A DNA stretch of 64,000 nt from Pomacea canaliculata (GCF_003073045.1 NC_037593.1:12160735-12224734); one strand, 5' to 3'; positions 34,620 through 45,119 are shown, counted from the stretch's first letter. Notes: a model not told the origin generated them from the sequence alone. Program-made: numbers and translations.

Positions 34620-35686
34620 AAATTGGCTTTTTAGTTCAATGTCTTTTAATCTCAGAAAGAAGAAAACATGTCAGAAAATACAACCTAAACCATCTGATTA
34701 TAATTAACAAACTCCATCACCTAATCACACACCTGTGTATATATATATAACATGTAAACACTAGCTTTATATATATATTATCTTTAAAGACAAGCACTAA
34801 GCACTCTGCAAAGCTGCACAAAACCCATTTTCATTTACCACGTGATCTGCGTTTCGCTCTCTGTTGGTGACTTTCGACAATAAATAAAAACAATATTTAA
34901 AAACGTTTGCTTAAAATAATTTGACTTAGGTAAACAACATTCTAAAATTATGTTTATGATTTTCCAAATTGAAGGATTAAAAGAATACTCGATATACATA
35001 CAGAGTTTAAGACGAAGGTGATTGATATTCCAATATATATCAACAAGGAAAAAGATGCAAACTTGTTATGATACTAACTTATTATACAATACGTGCTTTA
35101 GAGATGCTTTATAGAAGTGAATATTATTGTCAAATACAGGTACACAGAATTTGAAATTATATAAACAATAGTTAAGGGTATATATCAAAGACATTTTAGA
35201 ATGCAATGACCAACAAAAGTATATCTAAGAAAACTTTAGATTTTTTTCAAATGATAACAATATTGAAAACTGCTAAAGTTATTGACAAAATGGACTGAGA
35301 ATCGAATGCATAACCTTCAGATTCAACCATCGACAACAAGGCACAGTGTCAGTTGGAGCTACTTTAAATTAACCAGATACACGTGTTTATGGGTAGACAG
35401 CGGTTTAGATGAGAATGACAATTCTTCTATGTTTTCATCAGTTTGAAATAAATACTTTTCTTCATATTGTATTTATCAAATAGTCATTGAAGCTCCTCAT
35501 GCCTTATAGCAATCCAATGTCATTTAATAGCTGTAAAGAATCATTGACTGTATGCTTAGAGATTTTTGAATAATGTGAACAATATTTCGACTTTGATTTA
35601 AATTTTCTAACAATTTAGAATCTTCACAAAGGTCATGAACTGCAGTTCTAACCCCTGTAAAGTTCGCATTGAGAGCTGCAGGCAGT
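33434..35686. other. Interval between B1 promoter and A2, no gene seen
   Basis: About 2.2 kb, AT-rich. It contains a GT run near 34295, a 31-base T run near 34331-34362, and a CT/TA microsatellite near 34586-34613. No protein, RNA gene or transposon end was recognised. Confidence 0.5.
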
Positions 35687-36880
35687 TCAAGGAGGTGTTG
35701 TTCCTTTCTTGGTACACAGCGACTGCGGGGTGAGGGACTTTTCTTTACAAGATACATTTTTCCAGCTTGAAACCTTTTCAGGAAATACTTTTGAAAGTTT
35801 CTCATCTCTTGACACTTTCCAAGTGTAATCTAGAGGGTTCGAATCCTTTTCCGGTTCTCCAGGCACTAAAGAGTTACTAACTGAGCTTTCAACACATTCC
35901 TGGGCCGCTTGTTGTTTCACAGCTCCACACTGTCGACCACACTGTTTGCAGTCCGAACCAATATTCTTGGAAAGATAATCATTGAAAGAGTTCTGTATTT
36001 CATTTGCTTTCGCCGCTCTCCAACTAAAAGGCATATTTTTAAAACATTCGTAAGCAGCTGTATTCACGAAAAATGCAAGAATATTTTTGTTGTCCTCTTT
36101 CGTGTTTCCCAGACAATTGAAATGAACATTTTTGACAAGGCAGTCGAAGAAGTTCGGCAAGAAAGTCACGGAGCGCCATCTGGTCATCTTATTGGACTCA
36201 TTGTTAGTGTCTTGAACGAGCCGAAGATTAGCGCCAGAATTAGTGTACTGGAAAGTTGGAATCCCCCCGAGCCTTAGAAACCGAATAGCCTCGTTGTCAT
36301 TAGTTTCCCCTTCACCAGTAGTTTGCTTATAACTCTCACTGAAAGCCACCATTACTCCAAAGTCCAACCAGTGGTTGGTAGTGAACACCGCTACCTCCTC
36401 TGAACATGAATATTTCATACCTTCAATCAGCGCGCAGGGGATGTAGTGAGAGTACATCATTATGATTGGATTTTCATTGGGATGTTTCTGTCTGAATGAC
36501 TTAAGCATGTTGTTAAAGTTGTTTGTGTTGAATATAAATCTTACTTCTCCGTGGGCGAGATCTTGTTCCTCTAAGCTTAGCCTGTCCGTTACTGCATCAT
36601 CTTTCTGATTTAAGAACAACTGTACTCGGCCACCATAGAGTTTTCGCAAATCATTTCCGTTTTTAGGATTCATAATTTCGTCATGACTAGCTATTAATAC
36701 GACTAAATACTGAATCCATGATTCTCTCTGTTTGTCTCCATACTCGCGCATCTGATCAAACAAGGGCTTTACAACCTGCGGTGTGTACTGTTCCACGTGT
36801 GGAAGAACTGCACATGTCTGTTTACAAATTGTCGCCAAAACGACCAGGGAAAAGCCCACAGCCATTTGTAGTCTTCCCAT
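35687..36880 (-). CDS. Secreted AID/APOBEC-like deaminase candidate, gene A2
   Basis: Single coding exon of 397 residues; the exon begins at 36913 after TTTGTTTCAG. The signal peptide and first 48 residues are nearly identical to A1 (three changes), while the rest of the mature chain differs at a large share of positions. HGE is at 110-112, YIPC ends at C149, and the second cysteine is C159 (PC-x9-C). Cysteine-rich segments CKQCGRQC and ECVESSVSNSLVPGEP follow, and the protein ends with SLCTKKGTTPP, close to the B-type ends. The putative loop around residues 49-55 is shorter than in A1. It is predicted to be secreted; deaminase function is inferred from the motif order. Confidence 0.65.
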   Translation of the reverse strand: MGRLQMAVGFSLVVLATICKQTCAVLPHVEQYTPQVVKPLFDQMREYGDKQRESWIQYLVVLIASHDEIMNPKNGNDLRKLYGGRVQLFLNQKDDAVTDRLSLEEQDLAHGEVRFIFNTNNFNNMLKSFRQKHPNENPIIMMYSHYIPCALIEGMKYSCSEEVAVFTTNHWLDFGVMVAFSESYKQTTGEGETNDNEAIRFLRLGGIPTFQYTNSGANLRLVQDTNNESNKMTRWRSVTFLPNFFDCLVKNVHFNCLGNTKEDNKNILAFFVNTAAYECFKNMPFSWRAAKANEIQNSFNDYLSKNIGSDCKQCGRQCGAVKQQAAQECVESSVSNSLVPGEPEKDSNPLDYTWKVSRDEKLSKVFPEKVSSWKNVSCKEKSLTPQSLCTKKGTTPP

Positions 36881-37684
36881 GCTGTTGTACTGAGAACTTT
36901 AACTGGGCAAAGTCTGAAACAAAAGTAAAAACAACAAAAATGATTTCAAACAAATTAGAATGTAAATGCAAAAGCAAGAAAAGTCAGAGAAAAGAAGAAG
37001 AAAAAAAAAAGAGCACAAACGGTAACGCCAATGAAGAGGTCTAGGATATTCTGAACTGGCCATCTTGTTAAATATAATACTGTACTAGGTAATTGATTAT
37101 ATTACTGCCATGAAAAACTTTGCAAAAAGTAAACTAGTAAAATATTTGACAGATGTATGCCGAGTTAAGAAGGCTTTGTTGCAGGTTTTCAGTAAAGCTG
37201 TGGACATCGGTTTTGTTGTAATTGGTGTTTAGTGGAAGACTCCACCTCCACACCCACCGACCTAGCAGCTGCTCAGCAGGAATTTATCAAAGGGTAACGA
37301 TGGAGGGAAACACCTTTCCCGTGCTGTTCTCTGGTGACGATGAACCACGTTCACTGTCTAGACTCTAAAAGAAATCGAGGTTATACAACCTGTGAAGTGT
37401 ATTTTAACACTTGCGGCATGACAGTGAATTTGTCCGCAAAATGAAACCAACAGGAAAAAAAAATCTCACAACCGTTACTAGCCTCACCATTTCGACTTAC
37501 CACGAACTAATCTGGAGCAAAACTGAAACAGGAAATATTAGAAATAAGAGCAAGAAATCAAGAAACAAGTTCCAAAACTCGAGAAACTACAGAGAGCAAG
37601 AACACATGTGCAGACCTTCTACAGAACTCTTTGTCATTTAAAAGATCCTTCAAACTGTCACGGTACTACAATGTCTGGACTTAC

Positions 37685-37766
37685 CAGCAGATCTTTGAGT
37701 GCCAGCACTGGTGTCTGACGAACGAGGAGAGACAACCAGCCAGGCCACTGTCTTTCAATTTATAAA
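37685..37766 (-). promoter_or_regulatory. Candidate TATA promoter and non-coding first exon of A2
   Basis: TTTATAAAT on the minus strand (37758-37766) and donor CTG|GTAAGT ending at 37685 match the A1 promoter. The A2 version has about 14 extra bases within the first exon. Confidence 0.55.
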
Positions 37767-38086
37767 GATCGCGAGAGCTTTGTTATCGTTCTTGGTAATC
37801 AAGGAGTTTGGGATTATTGTAGCTTAAGAGTTCCTGATGGTGGTGACCGAATGTTTCGTATCGTCTTTATCAGTGTTTGTTTCCTGTAAGTCTCGAGATC
37901 GGATCCCAGTGGGCTTGAGCTGGAAGGATTAACCGTAACCCTGTCACTAAGACTGATGATGGCAGTATTGTTATCTGATTGAGTGGTTGTCAGTCAGTGA
38001 ATGACACCTGTCTTTGTGGTGAGCACGTGGATGTATTCGGTAGCTGACAGGCCCGCCTCTCTTTCCTATTGTAGGCAGGTCCTGTA

Positions 38087-38660
38087 CAAGACTAGTCCAG
38101 TAGTTGACATTCGTAAGCCAGTTCCTCCTGTCAGGGGCGTCGACCATCCTCCAAGATGCCCTGATGTACTCCTACTACGTTGCGAACATCAGCTCCTATT
38201 TGGTTATCCAGCAGTGCTGCACTATTTCTATTATTATATAGAGCTTCTGGGACTTGAGCAAGGACTTCTTTGACATTGAATTTTCACATCATATTGCATA
38301 GTCCCTCAAGGCAACTTCTGTTGAATGCCTTTTTAAAGTCAATGAAGTTGTGACAGAGGTCCCGCTGATACTGAAAATGCTTTTCTTTAAGGATACGACA
38401 GTTGAAGATCTACTCAACTGCGCCTTACGGGGTCTGAATCCAGCCTGTTTTTTTCGCTAGGAGTTCCTCTGATGTGGTTCTGTATGACCTTCACTTTGCT
38501 TTGGTGGCTGATAAGGTTTATGGTTCTGGGGCGGATGTCTTGTCATGTCTCGGAAGCGACTTACAGACCGGTAAAGGCTGACGCAATCTCTAAGTGTGAT
38601 GCAGGGTTTGTCTTATCGAAACTTTAAGCCACTTCCGCCGGCCGATCCGTCCTCCAAGCT
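38087..38660 (-). mobile_element. Decayed LINE reverse transcriptase fragment, copy in block 2
   Basis: Same fragment as at 27347-27900 but with fewer internal losses: a longer continuous piece reads KEKHFQYQRDLCHNFIDFKK followed by AFN, a typical LINE reverse transcriptase segment. It is not coding-competent. Confidence 0.75.
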
Positions 38661-39009
38661 GGAGATGGTTCATCCCATCTCTAACTCGCTCAACTCGCTT
38701 CTTAATACTGGGTGAAGCGGAAAGAAATTTTCGCAGTATTTTGAGAGAGAACCAATCCTATTAATTCATGGGAGGATTTAGCACTCTACCAGCGATTGAA
38801 ATTTTGCCATCACGGCATCTTGGTGATCGTCGATGAAACTAAGTTAAAGAGCATCGTCCAGCTATTGTCTACAAAGAGGAGATCAGCCAGGCTGAAGGAA
38901 GTTGGTTGTCCAGGCAGGTTGATGACAATCAAGTAAATTGAGTACTTTGAGGCAATAACCGCCTCCATTCCACCTCCTCGAAGAGTAAACCGAGAAAAGT
39001 CCCCAGACA

Positions 39010-39110
39010 CAGCAGGAGGATGTACAGATGCACATACACAGGCACACACACACACACTCTCTCTCACACACGCACACACACACACGCTCTCTCACACACG
39101 CACGTATACT
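39010..39110. repeat. (CA)n/(CT)n microsatellite in the A2-B2 spacer
   Basis: ACACAC and CTCTCT runs are expanded here relative to the matching spacer in block 1, which lacks most of this stretch. Confidence 0.8.
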
Positions 39111-39933
39111 TACAATTCGCCCTGTTAAACATTGTAAGTAAAAATGTGAAATCACAAACTTTAATTGCTCAGACCAAATATACAACAGGAAATGAAAAGC
39201 AAATAAAAGCTAAACTTATCATTACCAAGACAACTCGTTTTGTAATTTACATTAAATTCAAAGTTATGTAACAGCGAGTAAAAAGTTCTTGATGAGATTC
39301 CAAAAACAAAATATGTCCATCGTCTCTTATTGGCATGGAAATGTCACAACAACCCACAATCAGCTCTCTTTTTGTCTCTGTTTCTATCAGTCTCTGAGAT
39401 TTATTCATTTTAACAAAAATGTTGAAGTTTAAAGAAGTGGAGTTTAATGTAAGGCTCACACGATATGCACACTACAATATGAGCTCATGTAGTTTCCACA
39501 TTTATGAAGAGTAGTTTAGAGGGTGTGCCTGAATGTAGATGTGCATAAAAAGTATTCTTAACATATGTCACCTGCACAATAAAATAGAAGCTATTTATAC
39601 ATGTAATAGGATAAAAATAGAGCAAAAAAATAGTAATGTGTGTATTTCTGTTCAAGTGTGTTAAATATCAAGAAACTATATATACAATATATGCGCAGAC
39701 AACTTAGCGGAACATTCTAATAGTATTACTAAATCATATATAGACGACTACTCTACTATTATTACCAGTATAGTAAACTATACGTTAATGAAGTTGACAA
39801 TTTGTTTTTAAAACTTTTAAAGGATACTAAATCTGGTCAAAATTAAAGAAAAAAAGAATGCGTGAACTTCTGAGATAACAGTAAGAAGATCACTTTCTGT
39901 CAGTTGCAATCAGTTGCAATTAAACAATAATAC

Positions 39934-41133
39934 TTATATTTTGGTACACAGTGACTGGGGGGCGAGAGACTTGTCCTTACACGACATGTCCTTGCCAAAT
40001 TGTTTTATTTTGTTCTCATCTGCTTTGCGAAATAATCTGGTAAGGTTTTCATCATTCGAAGCCCTCCAAGTTGATTTTAAGGGATTGAAATCTTCTTCCA
40101 GTTGTCCAGGGACTAGAGAGTTGTCAACTGAGGGTTTAACGCATTCCTGAGTTTTTTTTAACGCTTCACATTTGTTAGAGCACTGTTTGCAGTTCGAATC
40201 AATATTCATCTGAAGATAATCGTTGAAACAATTCTTTATTTGATTTGTATGTTCCGCTCTCCAACGAAAACTCATAGCTTGAAAACATGCGTATGCGGCG
40301 TAGTTGGCAAAATATGCAATGATCTTACTTCTCTCCTCAGCCGAGTCGGATAGGCACCCACCCTGAACATTAGTTTCAAGACATTTAAAGAAGTTGGATA
40401 AGAAAGTCACAGATTGCCATCTGTCAGATTTATCGGCATTTTCGACATTATTATTTTGAACAAAATTCTCGTTGTTATTGTCATCATATTGGTACCGGTA
40501 GGATGGAATGCCTCCGAGTTGAAGAAAATGATTAGCAGACTGTACATCTGTGCCTGTGTCTTCAGGTGTGAACCCCACAAAATGTTCAGAAAATGCGACA
40601 AGTAGACCAAAGTTCTTCCAGTTGTAAGTGGCAAACACAGCTAACTCCTCAGAGCACGAATACGGAAGACCGTTGACATTAGCGCAGGGAATGTAGTGAG
40701 AGTACATCAGAACAATGGGAAGTTCAACATTTCCGTATACATCTCTGAACTTTTTAATCATGGGATCTATCATATTGCCATAGATAAATCTTGCTTCCCC
40801 ATGCGATGTTCTTTCTGTGTCAAAGAGTTTTTCTATTTTAGAGTCTCGTTTATTGGGTATCCAGTTTAATCGACCATTGAAATGTGTTTCAAGCGGCTCC
40901 TGGTTGTTGAAGTCCATAATTTCACCATGTGAAGCAATTAAAACAACTAAATACTGTTTTTTCCCCTTATCTTTCTTGCTTTGTTCTGTCATTTTGAGCC
41001 CATACTCTTGCATCTTGTCGAAGATAGGTTTGACCACAGCCGGTTGGTACAGACTTATCTGGGGAAGAACTGAGTTTGTTTGTCCGCAAAGTGTCGCCAG
41101 CACGAGCAGGGAAAACCACACAGACATTTTCAT
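39934..41133 (-). CDS. Secreted AID/APOBEC-like deaminase candidate, gene B2
   Basis: Single coding exon of 399 residues from the ATG at 41133; the exon begins at 41161 after a TGTTTCAG acceptor. Signal peptide MKMSVWFSLLVLATLCG is followed by a mature chain with HGE at 111-113 and YIPC150 with C160 (PC-x9-C), FGLLVAF as the following strand, and LGGIPSYRY. The cysteine-rich C-terminal part includes CKQCSNKC, and the protein ends SLCTKI. It is the close partner of B1 from the block duplication. Unlike B1 it keeps Gly in the HxE motif. Its upstream flank is no longer that of B1, because the duplication breakpoint at about 41634 cut in, so its promoter may differ. Confidence 0.65.
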   Translation of the reverse strand: MKMSVWFSLLVLATLCGQTNSVLPQISLYQPAVVKPIFDKMQEYGLKMTEQSKKDKGKKQYLVVLIASHGEIMDFNNQEPLETHFNGRLNWIPNKRDSKIEKLFDTERTSHGEARFIYGNMIDPMIKKFRDVYGNVELPIVLMYSHYIPCANVNGLPYSCSEELAVFATYNWKNFGLLVAFSEHFVGFTPEDTGTDVQSANHFLQLGGIPSYRYQYDDNNNENFVQNNNVENADKSDRWQSVTFLSNFFKCLETNVQGGCLSDSAEERSKIIAYFANYAAYACFQAMSFRWRAEHTNQIKNCFNDYLQMNIDSNCKQCSNKCEALKKTQECVKPSVDNSLVPGQLEEDFNPLKSTWRASNDENLTRLFRKADENKIKQFGKDMSCKDKSLAPQSLCTKI

Positions 41134-41586
41134 CGCGCTGACAACTCCTCGAGGGAAAAATCTGAAACACATTATTTCTCAGAAAAACAACAACAAAAAA
41201 TTTCAAATAATGCAATGAATAAAGCGAAGGAATAACAATAACAATAAAATTAATTAATTTGACAATTAAGAAGTGCCTTTAAAGAAGTGAAAAACGTTAA
41301 GAAAATGGAAGCTGTTGAAAAGATGTGTAAGGTTTGTGCGTTTGTAGAGACAAAAACAAAGAAAAGTTCTGCCAATTCTAGCATCCCCATTTTGACAAAA
41401 TCTAAAAAAACAGAAGCATCTTCACGTAGCAAGGATGTAGGAAGGTGAAGGAAGAGAATCCTATATCCTAATCTGATGACCGTGTGTAAATCATGTAAAG
41501 GGTGGAGTGTAATTCTCGTGTCTTGCCGCTTTTTGCTTCTACTGAGAAATCTGACAGGCAGGTCCAGTCACAGCAATAAGCAAGCT

Positions 41587-41706
41587 TTAAACAGGACATT
41601 TCTTTTTCCATAACAATGTGATGTGCGGAAGAACTGCACATGTCTGTTTACAAATTGTCGCCAAAACGACCAGGGAAAACCCCACAGCCATTTGTAGTCT
41701 TCCCAT
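41587..41706 (-). pseudogene. Signal-peptide-only remnant of an A-type gene (A3)
   Basis: The frame encodes 39 residues: 28 identical or nearly identical to the A1/A2 start (signal peptide through VLPH), then 11 unrelated residues ending in a stop. An acceptor (AACTTAG, exon from 41739) is kept upstream. The A-type match ends at about 41634 and continues directly into sequence matching the upstream flank of B1 near 30850. This is a duplication breakpoint. The short frame could still be translated as a secreted 10-20 residue peptide, but it is most simply a fragment. Confidence 0.8.
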
Positions 41707-42456
41707 GTTGATACACTGAGAGCTTCAACGGTGCAAAATCTAAGTTAGCAAAAGATAACTCTGCCCGGAAGTTGTTCTTTTTAAAGAGAGAAAGGTAAAT
41801 TTGGCGAAACAGTTAAAGGTTTTTATCATAAAAAATGAAGACGAACTGGCGGTACCCGTATCTAATCTCAACAATATCAAACATGTCCTAAGAAACACAA
41901 AACAGTGAAATTCAAGAAACTGGATCATAAAATAAAAATTATCTATGCTACATTTATAATAAATTACAATTATTATTTTTTGAGAAAAGTACAATTTGTC
42001 TTGTGATAATTCACTAGACATTTATAAAAATTTCGTATTTTCTCAAAGGTGTAAAAGGTGTTTGTGGTCATTCGTGCTATTATTAAGCTACCTTTTAATT
42101 ACCAACATATTAGATAATGGAGTTATCGAAATTTAGTTAGGCAATGGTTAACATATTACAAATGTTTTTCAATATATTTTGCTTTCTTTTCAATCCTCAC
42201 CATATCTTTCAAAGACGGACTGTAAATCCATATTACTTTGAGAGAGAAGTATATATATTAAATGATTATTTTGAAGCATTTTACAGACAATAAACTGGTG
42301 TAGATGGAAATGACTAACTACTTCACTAGAAATCAGTGATGTATTAGAAAGTAATGTACCATTACTGCTGATGTATTAGTCCTTACAATTATTAGTCTTT
42401 GCAATCACTATTTCATTGACTATGTATGACTCGTTCTACATCGCAGTTGTACTTAC

Positions 42457-42527
42457 TTCCAGTCAATGATGATGGACTTCAGAAGTGTGGCTCTCCTCCC
42501 CAAGGTTCAGCTTGAACAACTTTTATA
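42457..42527 (-). promoter_or_regulatory. Candidate TATA promoter and first exon upstream of A3/B2
   Basis: Minus-strand GTATAAAAG (TATA at 42521-42527) and a donor TGGAA|GTAAGT ending an exon at 42457. The nearest acceptor is that of the A3 remnant (41739), the next that of B2 (41161). It resembles neither the A1/A2 nor the B1 first exon. Confidence 0.45.
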
Positions 42528-42854
42528 CACGAAAGTGACAGAAAAAAAAAACACGGGCATAATCCTCACGGATGTCCTCTATCATTGTTCTTCTCGATAC
42601 CGATGTTGTTTTGGCCACGCATGACAAACGCAAAGGAAACTGGAGCTGATGTTCTTTGTAACTTTCGTCTACTGACAACACCCAGCGACTCTTTTCTGGG
42701 AAAGCTGTTTCAGCATTCCATATCCTGTTGCACAGACATGTTTGTAAAAGCATTTTCATCGAGTTTTGAAGATATATATTTCAACAGGATGCAAAACAAA
42801 GCTGTTGACAAAATAGCGCAGAACAACGCAATCACACAGATTAAGGAAACATTA

Positions 42855-43460
42855 AAGACCAACCTGAGCGATCTACGTTTTTTTCCCCAGATATCTGTAG
42901 ATATGGGCGATATAAAACTAACCTGTAAATTTAAGCCTCCAAAACCCATCCATACATTATCCGCTAGCAAAGTACGATTCGTACCTTCGATCAACGAGCG
43001 CAGCTTAAAGTGTATTACGTCACGCTAACGGTGCACTACGTCACGTTGGTACATCATTCACAACATTGCCAGCAATCGACAGTAATCAGAGCGACAGATC
43101 GCGTTACTGAGATGTTGAAAGTCTGAACTTCTGTTAGCAAAGAAGCAGTTTTTCAGAACCATGAGAAATGTAGAATGTCAGCATTCCAATAATCCGAACA
43201 ATCGCTCACTCTCTCTCTCTCTCTGATTGGTGTTGACTGCTGACAATGTTGTGAATGGTGCACCAACGTGACGTAGTATACCGTTAGCGTGACGTAGTAC
43301 ACTTTTAGCGCCGCTCGTTGATCGCAGATGCGAATCGTAGCGGAAGCGGATAATTTATTAACGAATAGGCTTTGGAAGCTGAAATTTACAGATTAGTTTT
43401 ATATCTTATATATCTACTGATGTCTGGAAAAAAAAAGCAAACCGTTCAGGCTGGTCTTTA
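42855..43460. repeat. Long inverted repeat with paired CRE-like sites
   Basis: Arms 42909-43091 and 43221-43405 are reverse complements with modest divergence. Weaker pairing extends outward to about 42855 and 43460. The loop is about 130 bases and includes a CT run. Each arm has two ACGTCACG boxes about 20 bases apart and a GATATAAAAC box at its outer part. Short open frames across the arms, one with a hydrophobic stretch at about 42880-42800 on the minus strand, are not recognised. It could be a foldback element or an inverted duplication; no target duplication was confirmed. Confidence 0.8.
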
Positions 43461-43892
43461 AAATTGTAAAAATGACCCGTGCAACTATGTACCGCAAGGC
43501 GTAGCAAACACCTGGAGAGCTCAACAGGACAATGAAGTCTTGCTGTGGTATCATGAAGGTGAGAGGAGACGATTAAGAGATTTCCTGGCAATGCTGTATG
43601 TGTTGATTCTATGCATGATTTATAGCCCACAAATATTTTATCATATTATTTTTTTTTAGATGCTACCGAGAAAGCCACGTCCGTTGTGGACACATCCGTG
43701 AGGATGTTGCGATTGTGCTGATGTTGAAAATTTGAACTGATGCAGTGAGGACTTCTCTGTAAGTATTGCTCAACACTTTTTAATGACTTTTTTGTCAGGT
43801 CTCTCAAAACCAAGATAAGCAGACCATATGTTAAAGGTGGAGACCAGCAGGGTGAAGGCCAAATAAAGGTTCTAAGAAAACTGTCATTAGCC

Positions 43893-43985
43893 TGTGTAGC
43901 AGCAGCAGCAACAACAACAATATAATTTGCAAAGCGCATTTCTCCATATGGTTGTGAGCTCAATGCGCTGCCCAAGAAAGACTAC
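43893..43985 (-). repeat. LINE/SINE 3'-tail fragment
   Basis: On the minus strand it reads GGGCAGCGCATTGAGCTC, then ATGCGCTTTGCAAATTATA, then a TTGTTGTTG tail, the common end of CR1/L2-type elements. No element body was seen. Confidence 0.5.
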
Positions 43986-45068
43986 AAACAAACCGTCGGC
44001 TCGTACAAGAAACCTAAATGTCAGCAAACAGATGACACCAAGGCAAAAACTTGAAAAAAGTACATGGATAAAGAACTGAGGAGAAAGCGGAACAGTGCTC
44101 TTGATTATGCAAGCTATTTCTTCAAGAGAAAGGGTTTAATGTCAGATCTGAAGGCTTTGAAATTAAACAACTCAAAGAGAAAGGTGAAGTGGAGCCTGAT
44201 GAGGGAAAGGAGCGTCTGCTGAACTTCTCCTGTTTGACAGGGACACAGAGAGAGGGCGACACACAGACCAAAGAGACAGACAGGTGTTACAGTGTCAGAC
44301 ATGTTGTATAAAGCTAGGAACGTGGAATTGTGTGGGCTTCTTTTGAGAGCATAAAATCTGCCTTGTCCTTTAATCTCCTATCTCTCTGATTTTAACTTTT
44401 CGTGGATTTATTATTGAATTATTGCTTTGATTCCCTCTCAAAGAGCACGTGGTATTGTAAAATCGAGGCTGACTTCCCTTTTCTGTCGCTTTGAGGTTGA
44501 GGGAAAAAACTTGTCCAGTGTCTGTTGCTTCTGGCTTTTTTGTAACACTTCGGTAATACGACATCACATTATCATTGAACATGTTAAGGGTCCTAATGAT
44601 TATCGCACTGTTAGGGAAAGACTTTTCTACAAACATTTGCGATTTCCCCGACTTCACACACATTTCTTTAATCACAAAAATCACTACACAAGAAGGATGC
44701 GCACAGATAAAGATAACGAACGACCGATCGTAACTGTGTCTGTAGCGCGAGTGATGCTTGGTCTGAGATACTGGTTGGTCACGTGTGGGTACTCATTCAA
44801 GTGTCTTATTTACACAAAATACTTATTAGACAGGTGCAGTAAAAGTGTATGAAAGTCGCTACTGAAAAAATTCAGTATGATGCTCAACATAATTCTTTAC
44901 AGCATAACATAAAAGCAGCCACAGTATTCATTCTTTTATCACAGAAAAGATTCCGCTAGAACACGAATATCCCTGGACTGCTGGCAGACAATTTTTTTCC
45001 AGTTAACTACTAAAACGAAGCATGAGACTTCAAAGCTTTCGATTTAGTCACATTCTTTGTGGAGGCTC
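43986..45068. other. Interval upstream of ELOA, no gene recognised
   Basis: Overlapping open frames on both strands around 44370-44850 have no recognisable domain and no splice context. The region probably holds upstream control sequence of ELOA. Confidence 0.4.
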
Positions 45069-45119
45069 GCCGAGACCAACAGCGGAGAACTTCGCAAGAG
45101 GCTACGCGTTGGTCTCGGC
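45069..45119 (+). promoter_or_regulatory. Perfect 12-bp inverted repeat at the ELOA 5' end
   Basis: GCCGAGACCAAC at 45069-45080 is exactly complementary to GTTGGTCTCGGC at 45108-45119, with a 27-base loop. It lies about 135 bases before the ELOA start codon, in the leader or core promoter. It could fold as an RNA hairpin or be a protein-binding palindrome. Confidence 0.5.

Larger units (their letters stand above)
36780..41634 (-). repeat. Segmental duplication, copy 2
   Basis: Counterpart of 26000-30850, carrying the 5' half of A2, the spacer with LINE fragment, and all of B2. Homology to block 1 stops at about 41634, where sequence jumps to the signal peptide region of an A-type gene. Confidence 0.9.

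Noticed and set aside
42585-43028. Open frame of 147 codons and an opposite-strand frame with a hydrophobic segment
   Set aside because: Both run into the left arm of the inverted repeat, and the homologous right arm does not keep either frame, so coding status is unsupported.
44370-44852. Overlapping open frames of 104 and 141 codons on opposite strands
   Set aside because: No recognisable domain, start context or splice partner; not called as genes.
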